The notes under the pieces: generated by a model
Told to the model about the DNA's origin: nothing
Databases searched by the model: none
What the model saw: the letters and a program-made list of their open reading frames with translations, nothing else
Part shown: piece by piece, positions 8,221-17,154 of the stretch
How positions within the stretch are numbered: position 1 is the first letter of the stretch
Layout: each line of letters begins with the position of its first letter
Program-made: the position numbers and the translations under genes
Source of the DNA: Fictibacillus gelatini DSM 15865
GTDB lineage: Bacteria > Bacillota > Bacilli > Bacillales > Fictibacillaceae
Reading direction: 5' to 3'
Length of the DNA: 64,000 nucleotides
NCBI RefSeq assembly: GCF_000430745.1
Contig: NZ_AUMP01000021.1
Coordinates: forward strand, 48,776-112,775

Positions 8221-8252
8221 GCCCGGTTTCTTATTAAGGAGCCGGGCATTTT
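8221..8252 (+). terminator. Terminator after the GerPF-like pair
   Basis: GCCCGG pairs with CCGGGC, followed by ATTTTT. Confidence 0.82.
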
Positions 8253-8341
8253 TAACCGTATCGCAAATTTTTTCTCTCCGATGTGGATGCTATTCCCGAT
8301 TCGGACTTATCTCACCTCTCACTTCTAACCACTGAACAAAG

Positions 8342-8369
8342 TTGCGAAGCAATTTTGTTCTGGTACAAT
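8342..8369 (+). promoter_or_regulatory. Sigma-A promoter of manA
   Basis: TTGCGA and TACAAT are separated by 16 bases, with a TGG just before the -10 element. The predicted start leaves a short leader before the manA ATG at 8399. Confidence 0.65.
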
Positions 8370-8398
8370 GGTTTTATCGTTGAAAGTGAGGGAGACCG

Positions 8399-9385
8399 AT
8401 GTATCAAGAACCAATTTTTCTTCAACCCGTTTTTAAAGAGAGAATATGGGGCGGGACAAAGCTCCGTGACCGATATCAGTATGACATTCCATCTGACCAA
8501 ACAGGAGAATGCTGGGGAATTTCCGCTCACCCGAACGGCCCGAGCATTATTAGAAATGGTCCTTTAAAAGGCCAATCACTGCTTTTGGCATGGAAAGAGC
8601 ATAAAGAACTTTTCGGCGATCCAACGAGCGAAGAATTTCCGCTTCTTGTAAAAATATTGGATGCAAATAATGACTTATCCGTGCAAGTTCATCCTGATGA
8701 TCAATATGCCCAACAGAAAGAAAACAGCCCCTATGGGAAAACAGAATGTTGGTACATTATTGATTGTGAAGACGGCGCTGAATTGATCTATGGCCATCAT
8801 GCTAAAACGAAGGAAGAATTTCAGGAACTTGTAGATAAAGGAAAATGGGACAAGCTTCTTCGCAAGGTTTCGATTAAACCGGGTGACTTTTTTTATGTCC
8901 CAAGTGGAACAATCCATGCGATCGGAAAAGGTACCATGATTTTAGAAACACAACAAAGCTCTGACATTACTTACAGAGTATACGATTATGACCGGACGGA
9001 TAGCGAAGGGAAGAAAAGAGAGCTTCATATTAAAGCCTCGATCGAAGTGGCAAATTGCCCCCATCATGATCCTGTAATTGAGCAAGAAGAGAAAAAGCTC
9101 GAAGGATTATCAAGCAAGTTGCTTGTTCGGGAACACTATTTTACCGTCTACCACTGGACACTGAAAGGAACGGTTGAAAAGCCGCTTGATTGCGATTATT
9201 TACTCGCCAGCGTTTTAAATGGCAGCGGAACGATTTCAATTGCTGATCGCACATTTTCATTCCATAAAGGCGATCATTTGATTATACCGGCAACGGTCAA
9301 GAATTACAGGCTGACAGGTGAAGCGGAGTTAATCGTTTCCCATCCAACGGAAAACGAGCAAATGAGGATAAGACAGCCAAAATAA
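8399..9385 (+). CDS. manA: Mannose-6-phosphate isomerase, class I
   Basis: This 328-residue zinc enzyme interconverts mannose 6-phosphate and fructose 6-phosphate, feeding mannose into glycolysis or supplying mannose units for polysaccharides. It shows the short Bacillus type-I form: MYQEPIFLQPVFKERIWGG start, SVQVHPDDQYAQ with metal-binding His, YGKTECWYII, and FFYVPSGTIHAIGKGTMILETQQSSDITYRVYDYDR, with the other metal ligands and the substrate region. The C-terminal cupin half ends at residue 328. It stands alone between its own promoter and terminator, with no mannose PTS beside it. Confidence 0.93.
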   Translation: MYQEPIFLQPVFKERIWGGTKLRDRYQYDIPSDQTGECWGISAHPNGPSIIRNGPLKGQSLLLAWKEHKELFGDPTSEEFPLLVKILDANNDLSVQVHPDDQYAQQKENSPYGKTECWYIIDCEDGAELIYGHHAKTKEEFQELVDKGKWDKLLRKVSIKPGDFFYVPSGTIHAIGKGTMILETQQSSDITYRVYDYDRTDSEGKKRELHIKASIEVANCPHHDPVIEQEEKKLEGLSSKLLVREHYFTVYHWTLKGTVEKPLDCDYLLASVLNGSGTISIADRTFSFHKGDHLIIPATVKNYRLTGEAELIVSHPTENEQMRIRQPK

Positions 9386-9410
9386 AGCAGCCGAAATGGC
9401 GGATACTTTT

Positions 9411-9449
9411 AGAACCAGCAGCACATCGCTTTTGTCTGGTTCTTTTTTT
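9411..9449 (+). terminator. Terminator of manA
   Basis: AGAACCAG pairs with CTGGTTCT, followed by T7. Confidence 0.82.
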
Positions 9450-9509
9450 CAGCTTTAAATCATGTTACATTGAAGATAAATTTACTAGTCGGTTTTTGGA
9501 GGATCCTTT

Positions 9510-10124
9510 ATGCCTAAAGTCTCAGAAGAATATAAAGTGAAAAAGAGAGAACTTTTAATGGAAAGCGCCCTTTCTTGTTTCGCCGAAAAAGGGTATCAGT
9601 CTACGACAATGGATGATATTGTCGCAAAATCGAAAGCAAGCAAAGGGGTGATCTATAATTATTTTAAAAGCAAGGAAGAGTTGTATCTTTCATTAATGGA
9701 AGAACGAACGAATCGGACATTCGCTTTTTTAGCCGAGCGGTTTGAAAATATGCAAACGGCATCGGAAAAAATCCGCGAATTATTTCGGATTTACAGGGAA
9801 GCGACTTTAAATAAAAAGTGGCAAGAGGTTATCCAGGTCCATATGGAATTTTGGATCAATTCAGCGCGAGCTGGCCATTTAAGGGAAATCATGATGAATA
9901 GATACAAAAATCAATACCAGAGCTTTTTAGCTTCTATTATTGACGAAGGCCAGAAAAATGGGGAATTTCGCAAAGCGTTAGATTCAAAAAGGATAGCAAG
10001 TCTTTTTTGGGCGTTCATTGACGGCTTATGCACGCATTATTCCGTAATTGGCGACGACTATGACTATAAACATCTGTTTAAAGAAACGGAAGAAATGATG
10101 TTTTTGTATTTGGCCCGATCTTAA
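9510..10124 (+). CDS. TetR/AcrR-family transcriptional regulator
   Basis: This 204-residue protein has an N-terminal TetR DNA-binding domain (ESALSCFAEKGYQSTTMDDIVAKSKASKGVIYNYFKSKEELY, residues about 17-59), followed by an all-helical ligand-binding domain with WxEVxQVHMEFWINSAR and a conserved SLFWAFIDGL helix. GGAGG precedes the ATG. The target is unknown. The nearest same-strand gene is the DUF2573 protein 100 bp downstream, and no transporter is co-directional, so a direct regulatory partner is not visible. Confidence 0.85.
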   Translation: MPKVSEEYKVKKRELLMESALSCFAEKGYQSTTMDDIVAKSKASKGVIYNYFKSKEELYLSLMEERTNRTFAFLAERFENMQTASEKIRELFRIYREATLNKKWQEVIQVHMEFWINSARAGHLREIMMNRYKNQYQSFLASIIDEGQKNGEFRKALDSKRIASLFWAFIDGLCTHYSVIGDDYDYKHLFKETEEMMFLYLARS

Positions 10125-10223
10125 GAAAGATGATGAAAGTGCAAGTAGAACCGATCGAACAAATATCTTAATGTAACAATTTTCGCCAGCCGTGAAGCTA
10201 CAATGGCTAAAAAGTAGGGAGAG

Positions 10224-10475
10224 ATGAATGTGAATGAATTGGATGAGCAATTTGATGGATTGATAGAGAAATTTACAGAGCTTTTACTCGGGGAAAGTAC
10301 GCCAGAGCTGAAGGCAAAAGTGGAAAAATGGGCACTGTACACGTACATGTCAAAAACGATGCCCGCTCTTGTCAAGCATTGGAATGAAAAATATCCGGAC
10401 GCGAAAGAAGAAATGATGGGGCTGATCCGGGAAATAAAGCAGTTAAACGACGCACATCGAAATCAACAAAAATAG
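10224..10475 (+). CDS. YusU-like DUF2573 protein
   Basis: This 83-residue, charged, helical protein (MNVNELDEQFDGLIEKFTELLLGES...KVEKWALYTYMSKTMPALVKHWNEKYP) resembles the YusU/DUF2573 family of Bacillus. It has no signal or membrane segment and no known function. AGGGAGAG precedes the ATG. It may be co-transcribed with the TetR gene because no terminator lies between them. Confidence 0.6.
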   Translation: MNVNELDEQFDGLIEKFTELLLGESTPELKAKVEKWALYTYMSKTMPALVKHWNEKYPDAKEEMMGLIREIKQLNDAHRNQQK

Positions 10476-10482
10476 TCATAAG

Positions 10483-10512
10483 AAAAGGCCGGGAGTTATT
10501 TTCCCGGCCTTT
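10483..10512. terminator. Bidirectional terminator between the DUF2573 gene and dtpT
   Basis: An 11-bp stem (AAAGGCCGGGA with TCCCGGCCTTT) lies between convergent genes. Confidence 0.78.
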
Positions 10513-10525
10513 GAAGGCTTGTCCG

Positions 10526-11917
10526 CTATTCCATCATTTTGACTAATTTTTTTGAAGCTACGAGTAAAATTAAACCTAGGGCAATCGCAATTAAACCAAT
10601 TAAACCAAAAATTTCAAAGTATCCTAAACTTTCAGTTGTTGAAGCCAATTGTCCTGCTAAGATGTTAGCAATTCCTGAACTTGCAAGCCACACGCCCATT
10701 AACAATGAAGCTAATTTCACTGGCGCAATCTTACTTACCATCGACAAACCAACAGGTGATAGGAAAAGTTCACCAACTGTGTGGAACAAGTACGTTAATA
10801 CGATTATGATTAAATTCGCTTTAGCAACAATATGATGTTCGTTGCTGCCTGTTTTTAATACGCCTAAAAGTAAAACCATATAGCCGACTCCAAGGAGAAC
10901 CATTCCAAGACCCATTTTTGTCGGGATTTTTAGATCACCCTTTTTGGATTTGGAAAGCTTAATCCAAAGAGCAGACACAAGTGGTGCTAATAATATAATA
11001 AAAGCAGGGTTAACGGATTGGAACCATGATGTTGGCACAGTCCATCCTAAAATGCTTCTATCTACAAATTTATCTGTATAAAGTGTCATTGAGCTGCCGG
11101 CTTGTTCAAATCCAGCCCAGAAGAAAATAACGAAACAAGTTAAAATGACAATGACAGCAGTTCTTTGCTTTTCTTTTTTTGTTAAAGGTTTGTTTGATTT
11201 TACCCCTGTGCTCGTTTTGACAGGTTTGCCAACTGGCTTCTTCCCAATATCCCCGAGGAATCGATTGCCAAGAAGGTTAAACATTAACTGTCCAACAATC
11301 ATTCCGATTGCAGCAGCCAAGAATCCATATTTAAAACCGTATTGAACAACACCATTAACGGTTGTTTTAAATAAATTTTCTGCTAAATAACCACATAAAA
11401 GAGGTGCAAAAAAAGCTCCGAGGTTAATCCCCATATAAAAGATTGTAAAAGCTGCATCTTTTCGCTTGTCATTTGCAGGATAAAGCTCACCTACAACAGT
11501 TGAAATATTAGGTTTAAATAAACCGTTTCCAATGATTAGTAATATTAATCCTATATATAATCCTATTTTACTATGTCCAGCAAATAAAGTAAGGTTCCCA
11601 ATTGCCATGACCGTACCGCCAATTGTAATTGCTAAACGTTGGCCTATATATCTGTCAGTGAGCCAGCCTCCTACCATTGGCGTTAAGTATACCGCTCCAG
11701 TAAAAAAGCCGTAGATTAAAGCTGCTGTACTTTCTTTAAATCCAAGTCCTCCACTAATGTAAGCGGTTGTTAAATAAAGGACTAAAAGCGCCCTCATACC
11801 ATAATAGCTAAATCGTTCCCAAGCCTCAGTTAAAGACAAAAAATATAATCCTGGAGGATGTTTTTGCTTTTTTTGTTGAGTCGGGTTTTCAAGGTGTTGT
11901 TCTAATGCTGCACCCAT
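10526..11917 (-). CDS. dtpT: Di-/tripeptide proton symporter, POT/PTR family
   Basis: This 463-residue protein has about 12 or more membrane spans and imports di- and tripeptides with protons. Family marks are FLSLTEAWERFSYYGMRALLVLYL in helix 1 (the E-x-x-E-R-F motif region), GGWLTDRYIGQR, the PTR signature FTIFYMGINLGAFFAPLLCGYL, and the C-terminal GELFLSPVGLSMVSKIAP. The length equals that of the lactococcal DtpT type. It stands alone with its own promoter and a terminator shared with the opposing gene. Confidence 0.9.
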   Translation of the reverse strand: MGAALEQHLENPTQQKKQKHPPGLYFLSLTEAWERFSYYGMRALLVLYLTTAYISGGLGFKESTAALIYGFFTGAVYLTPMVGGWLTDRYIGQRLAITIGGTVMAIGNLTLFAGHSKIGLYIGLILLIIGNGLFKPNISTVVGELYPANDKRKDAAFTIFYMGINLGAFFAPLLCGYLAENLFKTTVNGVVQYGFKYGFLAAAIGMIVGQLMFNLLGNRFLGDIGKKPVGKPVKTSTGVKSNKPLTKKEKQRTAVIVILTCFVIFFWAGFEQAGSSMTLYTDKFVDRSILGWTVPTSWFQSVNPAFIILLAPLVSALWIKLSKSKKGDLKIPTKMGLGMVLLGVGYMVLLLGVLKTGSNEHHIVAKANLIIIVLTYLFHTVGELFLSPVGLSMVSKIAPVKLASLLMGVWLASSGIANILAGQLASTTESLGYFEIFGLIGLIAIALGLILLVASKKLVKMME

Positions 11918-11960
11918 TATTTAAACCTCCTACTATTTAACTTTTTCTGTTGTTAAATAT

Positions 11961-11990
11961 ATTTTAATTTACTAAATATTTAGGAGTCAA
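11961..11990 (-). promoter_or_regulatory. Sigma-A promoter of dtpT
   Basis: On the minus strand TTGACT and TAAAAT are separated by 18 bases, about 45 bases before the ATG. Confidence 0.6.
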
Positions 11991-12164
11991 TAGAATTATT
12001 TGGGAATACCAACTAATTGCTCGTTGAGTGCTTTGAAAAATAGCGTAAAATCAATAGTTTCAGTCGATAAAATTTAATATTGCGAAAACTAGTAAAGCGG
12101 TTACATCATTGAAAGTTAAATCAATTGAGAATGACTTTGTAAGATAGATACTTGGTTGTCAAGT

Positions 12165-12201
12165 TAAAAAGAAAACAAACAAGCCGTCGCCTGTTTGTTT
12201 A
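12165..12201 (-). terminator. Terminator of the interrupted sugE gene
   Basis: On the minus strand AAACAAACA pairs with TGTTTGTTT and a T-rich tract follows. The stem begins at the sugE stop codon. It is now separated from the sugE promoter by the 8.1-kb transposon. Confidence 0.78.
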
Positions 12202-12243
12202 AGGGGCGGAAGTGACTTTTAATCCTATGATTCCCCCAATAAT
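12199..12243 (-). pseudogene. sugE: 3' fragment of sugE-type SMR exporter, cut off by the transposon
   Basis: Read on the minus strand, this fragment encodes the end of an SMR transporter (IIGGIIGLKVTSAP and stop). Joining it to the 5' fragment at 20371-20651, with one copy of the ATAAT duplication removed, restores an uninterrupted 106-codon frame. This is the normal length for SugE/Gdx, the guanidinium exporter group of SMR proteins. Confidence 0.9.
12239..12243. repeat. Target site duplication, left copy (ATAAT)
   Basis: ATAAT directly precedes the left terminal repeat and recurs at 20371-20375 directly after the right one. Five-base duplications are the rule for Tn3-family insertion. Confidence 0.92.
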
Positions 12244-12281
12244 GGGGTAGCGTCAGGAAAATGCGGATTTACAACGCTAAG
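12244..12281 (+). repeat. Left terminal inverted repeat (38 bp)
   Basis: It starts GGGGTAGCGTCAGG and ends AACGCTAAG. It matches the reverse complement of 20333-20370 at 37 of 38 positions and is the transposase binding end. Confidence 0.95.
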
Positions 12282-12317
12282 CCCATTTTCAAGACGATTC
12301 CCCCAGTTTTAACAACG

Positions 12318-15284
12318 TTAAGAAAGTTTCAATGGTCTTAAAGAATCTAACGAGACCATTTTCTCCGAATTAAAATGGTATTCTCCAAGTAAATTAATAT
12401 GTTCCCAACCTAGAGGTGACATATGGTGCAATAATTCTTCATTAAAACTACCTGACCGTTTTTGATATTCAACTGCCTTTGTTAGATGTAAAGTATTCCA
12501 GATACTGATGGCATTGATAATTATGTTTAAGGCACTGGCCCTTTGCAATTGATGCTGTATGGTTCGTTCCCTAAGCTCGCCTTGTTTTCCGAAGAAAATA
12601 GCTCTTGCCAGTCCATTCATGGCTTCTCCTTTATTCAATCCTTTTTGTATTTTTCTTCTTAATGATTCATCCGAAATATAATTCAAAATAAAGATCGTTT
12701 TTTCTATTCGGCCTATCTCACGTAAGGCTGTAGCCAAGCTGTTTTGTCTTGAATAAGAACCTAATTTCCCCATAATAAGGGATGCTGAAACTGTTCCTTC
12801 CCTTATAGAATGAGCTAATCGCAAAACATCCTCATAATTCTCTTTAATGACCTTTGTATTTATTTGTCCACGTAAAATGACTTCTAATTTTGGATACTCA
12901 CTTGCCTTATCTATTGTAAATAATTTCGAGTCTGATAAATCTCGTATTCTTGGAGCAAATTTAAATCCTAATAAATGGGTCAGTCCGAATATTTGGTCTG
13001 TGTAACCAGCTGTGTCTGTATAATGCTCTACTATATTTAGATCCGTCTCATGGTGTAACAAACCATCCAAAACATGAATCGCATCCCTTGAATTAGTATG
13101 AATAATCTTTGTGTAATAAGAAGAAAATTGATCACTTGTAAAACGATAGATGGTGGCTCCTTTTCCAGTTCCATAATGTGGGTTTGCATCTGCATGTAGC
13201 GATGAAACGCCTATCTGCATTCTCATACCATCGGACGAGGATGTTGTACCGTCTCCCCAATAGGAGGACAATTGCAATTTGTGATGAAAATTTACTAATA
13301 CGGCTTGGGCTTTATTCATTGCATCTTCATACATGCGCCATTGTGATACATTGGCCAATTGCTTATATGTAAGTCCGGGTGTTGCTTCAGCCATTTTGCT
13401 TAAACCAATATTCATTCCCATTCCTAAAAGAGCAGCCATAATAATAATTGTTTCTTCTTTATCCGGTTTTCGATTATTGGAAGCATGAATAAATTGCTCA
13501 TGAAATCCTGTTATATAAGCAATATCCATCAGTAAATCGGTTAATTTTATTCTTGGTAGCATCTGATACAGGCTTGCACTAAATTTTTTTGCTTCTTCTG
13601 GAACATCTTTTTCTAATCGTGCAATTGACAGCTTTCCTTTTTCAAGAGAAACCCCGTCTAACTTGTTGGAATTGGTAGCTAACCACTTTAACCTTTTGTT
13701 AAGGCTGCTTGTTCTCTCCGTCATATAATCCTCGAATGATAAACTAACTGATAATCTTGTATTCTCCTTCGTTTGATTCCATGTATCTTCTGAAAACAAA
13801 TATTCTTCAAAGTCTCTATATTGTCTGCTGCCAACAATGGAAACATCTCCTGCCCTAACATGCTCCCGAAGTTCTGTTAAAACAGCCATTTCATAGTAAT
13901 GACGATTGATTGTTGTACCATCATCCTCGTATAAATGCTTTTTCCAACGTTTTGAAATAAAATCCACAGGTGAGTCATCAGGCACTTTTCGCTTTCCGGA
14001 TTCGTTTATTCCACGGATAATCTCAACAGCTTGTAAAAGTGGCTCATTTGCTTTTGTAGAATGAAATTCCAATACCCTTAATAGCGTTGGCGTATATTTT
14101 CTAAGTGAATAAAATCGTTTTTGCAGTAAGTCTATATAATCAAAGTCGGCAGGGCGTGCAAGCTCCTGAGCTTCTTCGACCGAAGAGACAAAAGAATTCC
14201 ATTCGATAACGGATTCTAAAACCTCAAAAACGTCTAATTTTTCCTTTTTTGCTTTGATTAAAGCTTGTCCGATGTTCGTAAAGTATATAACTTTCTCATT
14301 CAGCTTTTTACCGTTTTGTTTCTGAATTTCCTCTTGAGCCTTACGGCCTTTTGATAACAGACTAAGTATTTGTCTATCATGAATTTCAAAAGCTTTATCC
14401 GTTAACTCTTGAGTAAGATGTAATAAATAGACAGTTAATATCGAATATCGCTTATTTTCTTGAAAGTCACGGAATGCATATGGCTCATATCTTGAGCCTA
14501 AGCGAGATAGTTGTAACAGGCGATTGCGATGCAAATGACTAATTTGTACCGTTTCTAATTCCATTCCTCGTATGTATTCGAGTCGTTCTATTACTTTTAG
14601 AAATGTTTCGGGTGAAGGATGACCCGGTGGTTCCTTTAACCAACCCAATATCGTTTTATTGGATTCGGATGGATGCTGCGAAGTAATGATCTCTTCAAGC
14701 TTTCCTTTTTGTTCATTTGTAAGAGATTGACTAACAGTATTAAACAGTTTCTTTTCAGCCATTGTCCTTGCCTCCCACACCATTCTTTCAAGTGTAGTAA
14801 TAGCAGGCAGTATGATTTTGTTTTTTCTTAGAAAATCTATACATTCATGTAGTAGATGTATGGCATCGCCATTTTCAAAAGCTAATTGATGAAGATGCTT
14901 AAGTGCTATTCGATATTCTCTTAGAGTAAAAGTTACAAAGTCGTATTCACTTCGAAGTTCTTTCAAATGATCCCAAAGTGTATTTTCTCTTTGAGGATAA
15001 AGACTAATCGAAGATGGAGTGGCACCGATTTGTTTCGATATATAATGTATGACTGATTCCGGGATGCTTTTGATATGAGTGTATGGCCAACCGGGATACC
15101 GAAGAACAGCTAATTGAACAGCAAACCCTAAACGGTTTTCTTCTCTCCTTCGCTTATTAACTATTTCTAAATCCCGTTTGGAAAAAGTGAAGTAGGTCCC
15201 CAATATCCATTCATCTTCAGGGATTTGCATAAAATCCTGCCTCTGTTCCAGTGTAAGCAATTCTCTACCTCTCGCAATTTTCAT
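12318..15284 (-). CDS. tnpA: Tn3-family transposase TnpA
   Basis: This 988-residue transposase has exactly the length of the Tn1546 enzyme. The N-terminal part carries the Tn3 DNA-binding region (LTLEQRQDFMQIPEDEWILGTYFTFSKRDLEIVNKRRREENRLGFAVQLAVLRYPG). The DDE catalytic domain is in the last 400 residues (SSYWGDGTTSSSDGMRMQIG, HVLDGLLHHETDLNIVEHYTDTAGYTDQIFGLTHLLGF, then the region with the catalytic glutamate near RTIQHQLQRASALNIIINAISIWNT). It cuts at the 38-bp ends and drives replicative transposition. It reads towards the left end and appears intact. Confidence 0.96.
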   Translation of the reverse strand: MKIARGRELLTLEQRQDFMQIPEDEWILGTYFTFSKRDLEIVNKRRREENRLGFAVQLAVLRYPGWPYTHIKSIPESVIHYISKQIGATPSSISLYPQRENTLWDHLKELRSEYDFVTFTLREYRIALKHLHQLAFENGDAIHLLHECIDFLRKNKIILPAITTLERMVWEARTMAEKKLFNTVSQSLTNEQKGKLEEIITSQHPSESNKTILGWLKEPPGHPSPETFLKVIERLEYIRGMELETVQISHLHRNRLLQLSRLGSRYEPYAFRDFQENKRYSILTVYLLHLTQELTDKAFEIHDRQILSLLSKGRKAQEEIQKQNGKKLNEKVIYFTNIGQALIKAKKEKLDVFEVLESVIEWNSFVSSVEEAQELARPADFDYIDLLQKRFYSLRKYTPTLLRVLEFHSTKANEPLLQAVEIIRGINESGKRKVPDDSPVDFISKRWKKHLYEDDGTTINRHYYEMAVLTELREHVRAGDVSIVGSRQYRDFEEYLFSEDTWNQTKENTRLSVSLSFEDYMTERTSSLNKRLKWLATNSNKLDGVSLEKGKLSIARLEKDVPEEAKKFSASLYQMLPRIKLTDLLMDIAYITGFHEQFIHASNNRKPDKEETIIIMAALLGMGMNIGLSKMAEATPGLTYKQLANVSQWRMYEDAMNKAQAVLVNFHHKLQLSSYWGDGTTSSSDGMRMQIGVSSLHADANPHYGTGKGATIYRFTSDQFSSYYTKIIHTNSRDAIHVLDGLLHHETDLNIVEHYTDTAGYTDQIFGLTHLLGFKFAPRIRDLSDSKLFTIDKASEYPKLEVILRGQINTKVIKENYEDVLRLAHSIREGTVSASLIMGKLGSYSRQNSLATALREIGRIEKTIFILNYISDESLRRKIQKGLNKGEAMNGLARAIFFGKQGELRERTIQHQLQRASALNIIINAISIWNTLHLTKAVEYQKRSGSFNEELLHHMSPLGWEHINLLGEYHFNSEKMVSLDSLRPLKLS

Positions 15285-15407
15285 TCAGTATCATCCCATT
15301 TCCATAATTATTCAGTTAATTAGTTCAATTATATACAAGTGTGGTAGACTGATAAAATCATAGTTAAGAGCGTCTCATAAGACTTGTCTCAAAAACGAGG
15401 TGATATT
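15285..15407. promoter_or_regulatory. Divergent tnpA-tnpR control region with presumed res site
   Basis: The AT-rich gap between the divergent transposase and resolvase genes is where Tn3-family elements place the res recombination site and both promoters. I did not resolve the three res subsites by eye, so the res assignment rests on position and on the intact resolvase. Confidence 0.5.
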
Positions 15408-15983
15408 TTGCGGAAAATCGGTTATATACGTGTTAGTTCGACCAGCCAAAATCCTTCAAGGCAATTTGAGCAGCTAAATGAAATTGGAATGGATATTATA
15501 TACGAAGAAAAAGTTTCTGGAGCAACAAAGGATCGCGAGCAACTTCAAAAAATGTTAGAGGATCTACAGGAAGATGACATCATTTATGTTACAGACTTAA
15601 CTCGAATTACTCGTAGCACACAAGACCTATTTGAATTAATCGATAACATACGGAAAAAAAAAGCAAGCTTAAAATCACTAAAAGATACATGGCTAGATTT
15701 ATCAGATGATAATCCATACAGCCAATTCTTAATTACAGTAATGGCTGGTGTTAACCAATTAGAGCGAGATCTTATTCGTATGCGACAACGTGAAGGGATT
15801 GAGTTGGCTAAGAAAGAAGGAAAGTTTAAAGGTCGGTTAAAGAAATATCATAAAAATCACGCAGGAATGAATTATGCAGTTAAGCTATATAAAGAAGGAA
15901 ATATGACTGTAAATCAAATTTGCGAAATTACAAATGTGTCTAGAGCTTCATTATATAGAAAGCTATCAGAAGAGAACAAATAG
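15408..15983 (+). CDS. tnpR: Serine resolvase TnpR
   Basis: This 191-residue protein is read from TTG 15408, six bases after GAGGTGAT; the frame opens earlier at 15384. The catalytic domain begins MRKIGYIRVSSTSQNPSRQ, with the nucleophile expected at Ser10. The central RDLIRMRQREGIELAKKEGKFKGR helix E region and a C-terminal helix-turn-helix (MTVNQICEITNVSRASLYRKL) follow. It resolves the cointegrate formed during replicative transposition and usually represses tnpA. It matches Tn1546 resolvase in length. Confidence 0.94.
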   Translation: MRKIGYIRVSSTSQNPSRQFEQLNEIGMDIIYEEKVSGATKDREQLQKMLEDLQEDDIIYVTDLTRITRSTQDLFELIDNIRKKKASLKSLKDTWLDLSDDNPYSQFLITVMAGVNQLERDLIRMRQREGIELAKKEGKFKGRLKKYHKNHAGMNYAVKLYKEGNMTVNQICEITNVSRASLYRKLSEENK

Positions 15984-16337
15984 TCCTTCCTTACCCCATA
16001 TTCCAGAAAAGGCCATATAGTTGAATAAACAACTTTTTGTCACGTGATTTTTGATTCCATCACGAGTGATTTCTTAAAAGTTAACAACTATTTTTTGAAT
16101 GAGCTGCATTTTTCAACGGAAGGATGAGGCTTCTAACCGTTAAAAGTAAACATCTTTATTTGTACTGAATATTAGAAATGAAAATATAGAAGGAACTAGG
16201 TTATTTTTTCTATTGTCTAAAGGATTATTCAGCTTGTGGTGCATATACTGAATTGGTCCTTTATATAGGGTAGTAAATAAGATATCTAATCCTTTATTCC
16301 TCAAAACATAAACTTTAAATTTAGGGGGAGATTAGTA
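15984..16337. other. Non-coding stretch between tnpR and the 154-residue gene
   Basis: This is 354 bp of AT-rich sequence without a credible ORF. The last 100 bases should hold the promoter of the next gene. TGCATATA followed about 15 bases later by TTATATA is a loose candidate for a forespore (sigma-G-like) promoter. No repeats or RNA genes are evident. Confidence 0.5.
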
Positions 16338-16802
16338 TTGCAAACTGCACAGCAAACAATGGTTAGTATTCCATTCCCATCAGTATGGGGTATCCATGCT
16401 GCTATAGCTGGTAGACCAATCGTTTGGGGCGTACTCACCATTAACTCTATTACAGATAACAGGGTAATTGGTACGGTTAATTTTCGTGGTACACCTATTC
16501 CAATTAATGGATCTTGGGATGAAAACACCAAACAAATAAGATTTGATTCATCTTATGCCACATTTTATGGCAACTTAGCCATATTTGATGATCCACAGAT
16601 TAGAATTCGACATTTTATTTTAAATGGGAGGCTTATTATGAAACCTCCTTCTTTACAAGCAGGCGAATACGGAACATGGGTTGCTACAACCGATAGAACT
16701 CTTACCGGATATCCCGTTAGTAGTAGTACCTTGCCCCCTGTTGGAGTCTTTTTAACATCGAATATACTTAGTCAGCTGCAGCAGAATTACGGAAGATATT
16801 AG
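16338..16802 (+). CDS. Unknown 154-residue beta-rich protein carried by the transposon
   Basis: The start is TTG behind TTAGGGGGAG. I do not recognise the family. The protein has no signal peptide, membrane segment or cysteine. It has alternating strand-like segments: WGVLTINSITDNRVIGTVNFRG, PINGSWDENTKQIRFDSSYATFYGNL, IRIRHFILNGRLIMKPP. The repeated G-x-hydrophobic pattern recalls a small beta-barrel of the lipocalin or avidin kind, which is only an impression. The C-terminal SNILSQLQQNYGRY is probably helical. Its place as the first passenger after the resolvase suggests an accessory role. An IS630 remnant follows. Confidence 0.6.
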   Translation: MQTAQQTMVSIPFPSVWGIHAAIAGRPIVWGVLTINSITDNRVIGTVNFRGTPIPINGSWDENTKQIRFDSSYATFYGNLAIFDDPQIRIRHFILNGRLIMKPPSLQAGEYGTWVATTDRTLTGYPVSSSTLPPVGVFLTSNILSQLQQNYGRY

Positions 16803-16829
16803 GATTAAATAGAAGAAATGTAAAACGAA

Positions 16830-17009
16830 CCTCCTTACAGTCCGGAACTTAATCTGATGGAGGGTTTTTGGAAATGGATGAAGGAAACCATCATTAATAA
16901 TGTCTTCTATTCGAGAGTCCAGGACATCCGGATCAATGTCCGTAAGTTCGTAGTGGACATTGGTTCTAAAGCCGATGTAGTCATAAACAGGCTTTGTGTA
17001 AGAATGTAA
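16830..17009 (+). pseudogene. Remnant of an IS630-family transposase (C-terminal end only)
   Basis: One open frame, without a start, reads PPYSPELNLMEGFWKWMKE..., INNVFYSRVQDIRINVRKFV and ends ...VINRLCVRM at TAA 17007. SPELNLxExFWxWxK is the last DDE block of IS630 transposases, with the final Glu in LME. About the last 59 codons remain and the rest of the insertion sequence is missing. It is evidence of an older insertion into the transposon, followed by deletion. Confidence 0.85.
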
Positions 17010-17154
17010 GTCTTTAATTCAACCTATATAATTACAAAAAAATATTTGAGGTGTCTCATGAGAAAAGGTCAATCTAAACAATTCCTCGTATTCCAAACGT
17101 ATACTTGCTACATAGTTTGTACATGATAATGGAAAAACTAAGGAGGAATTTTAG

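Noticed and set aside
8283..8567. A 94-codon frame overlapping the start of manA
   Set aside because: It overlaps manA in another frame, contains the manA promoter and ribosome site, and has no family features.
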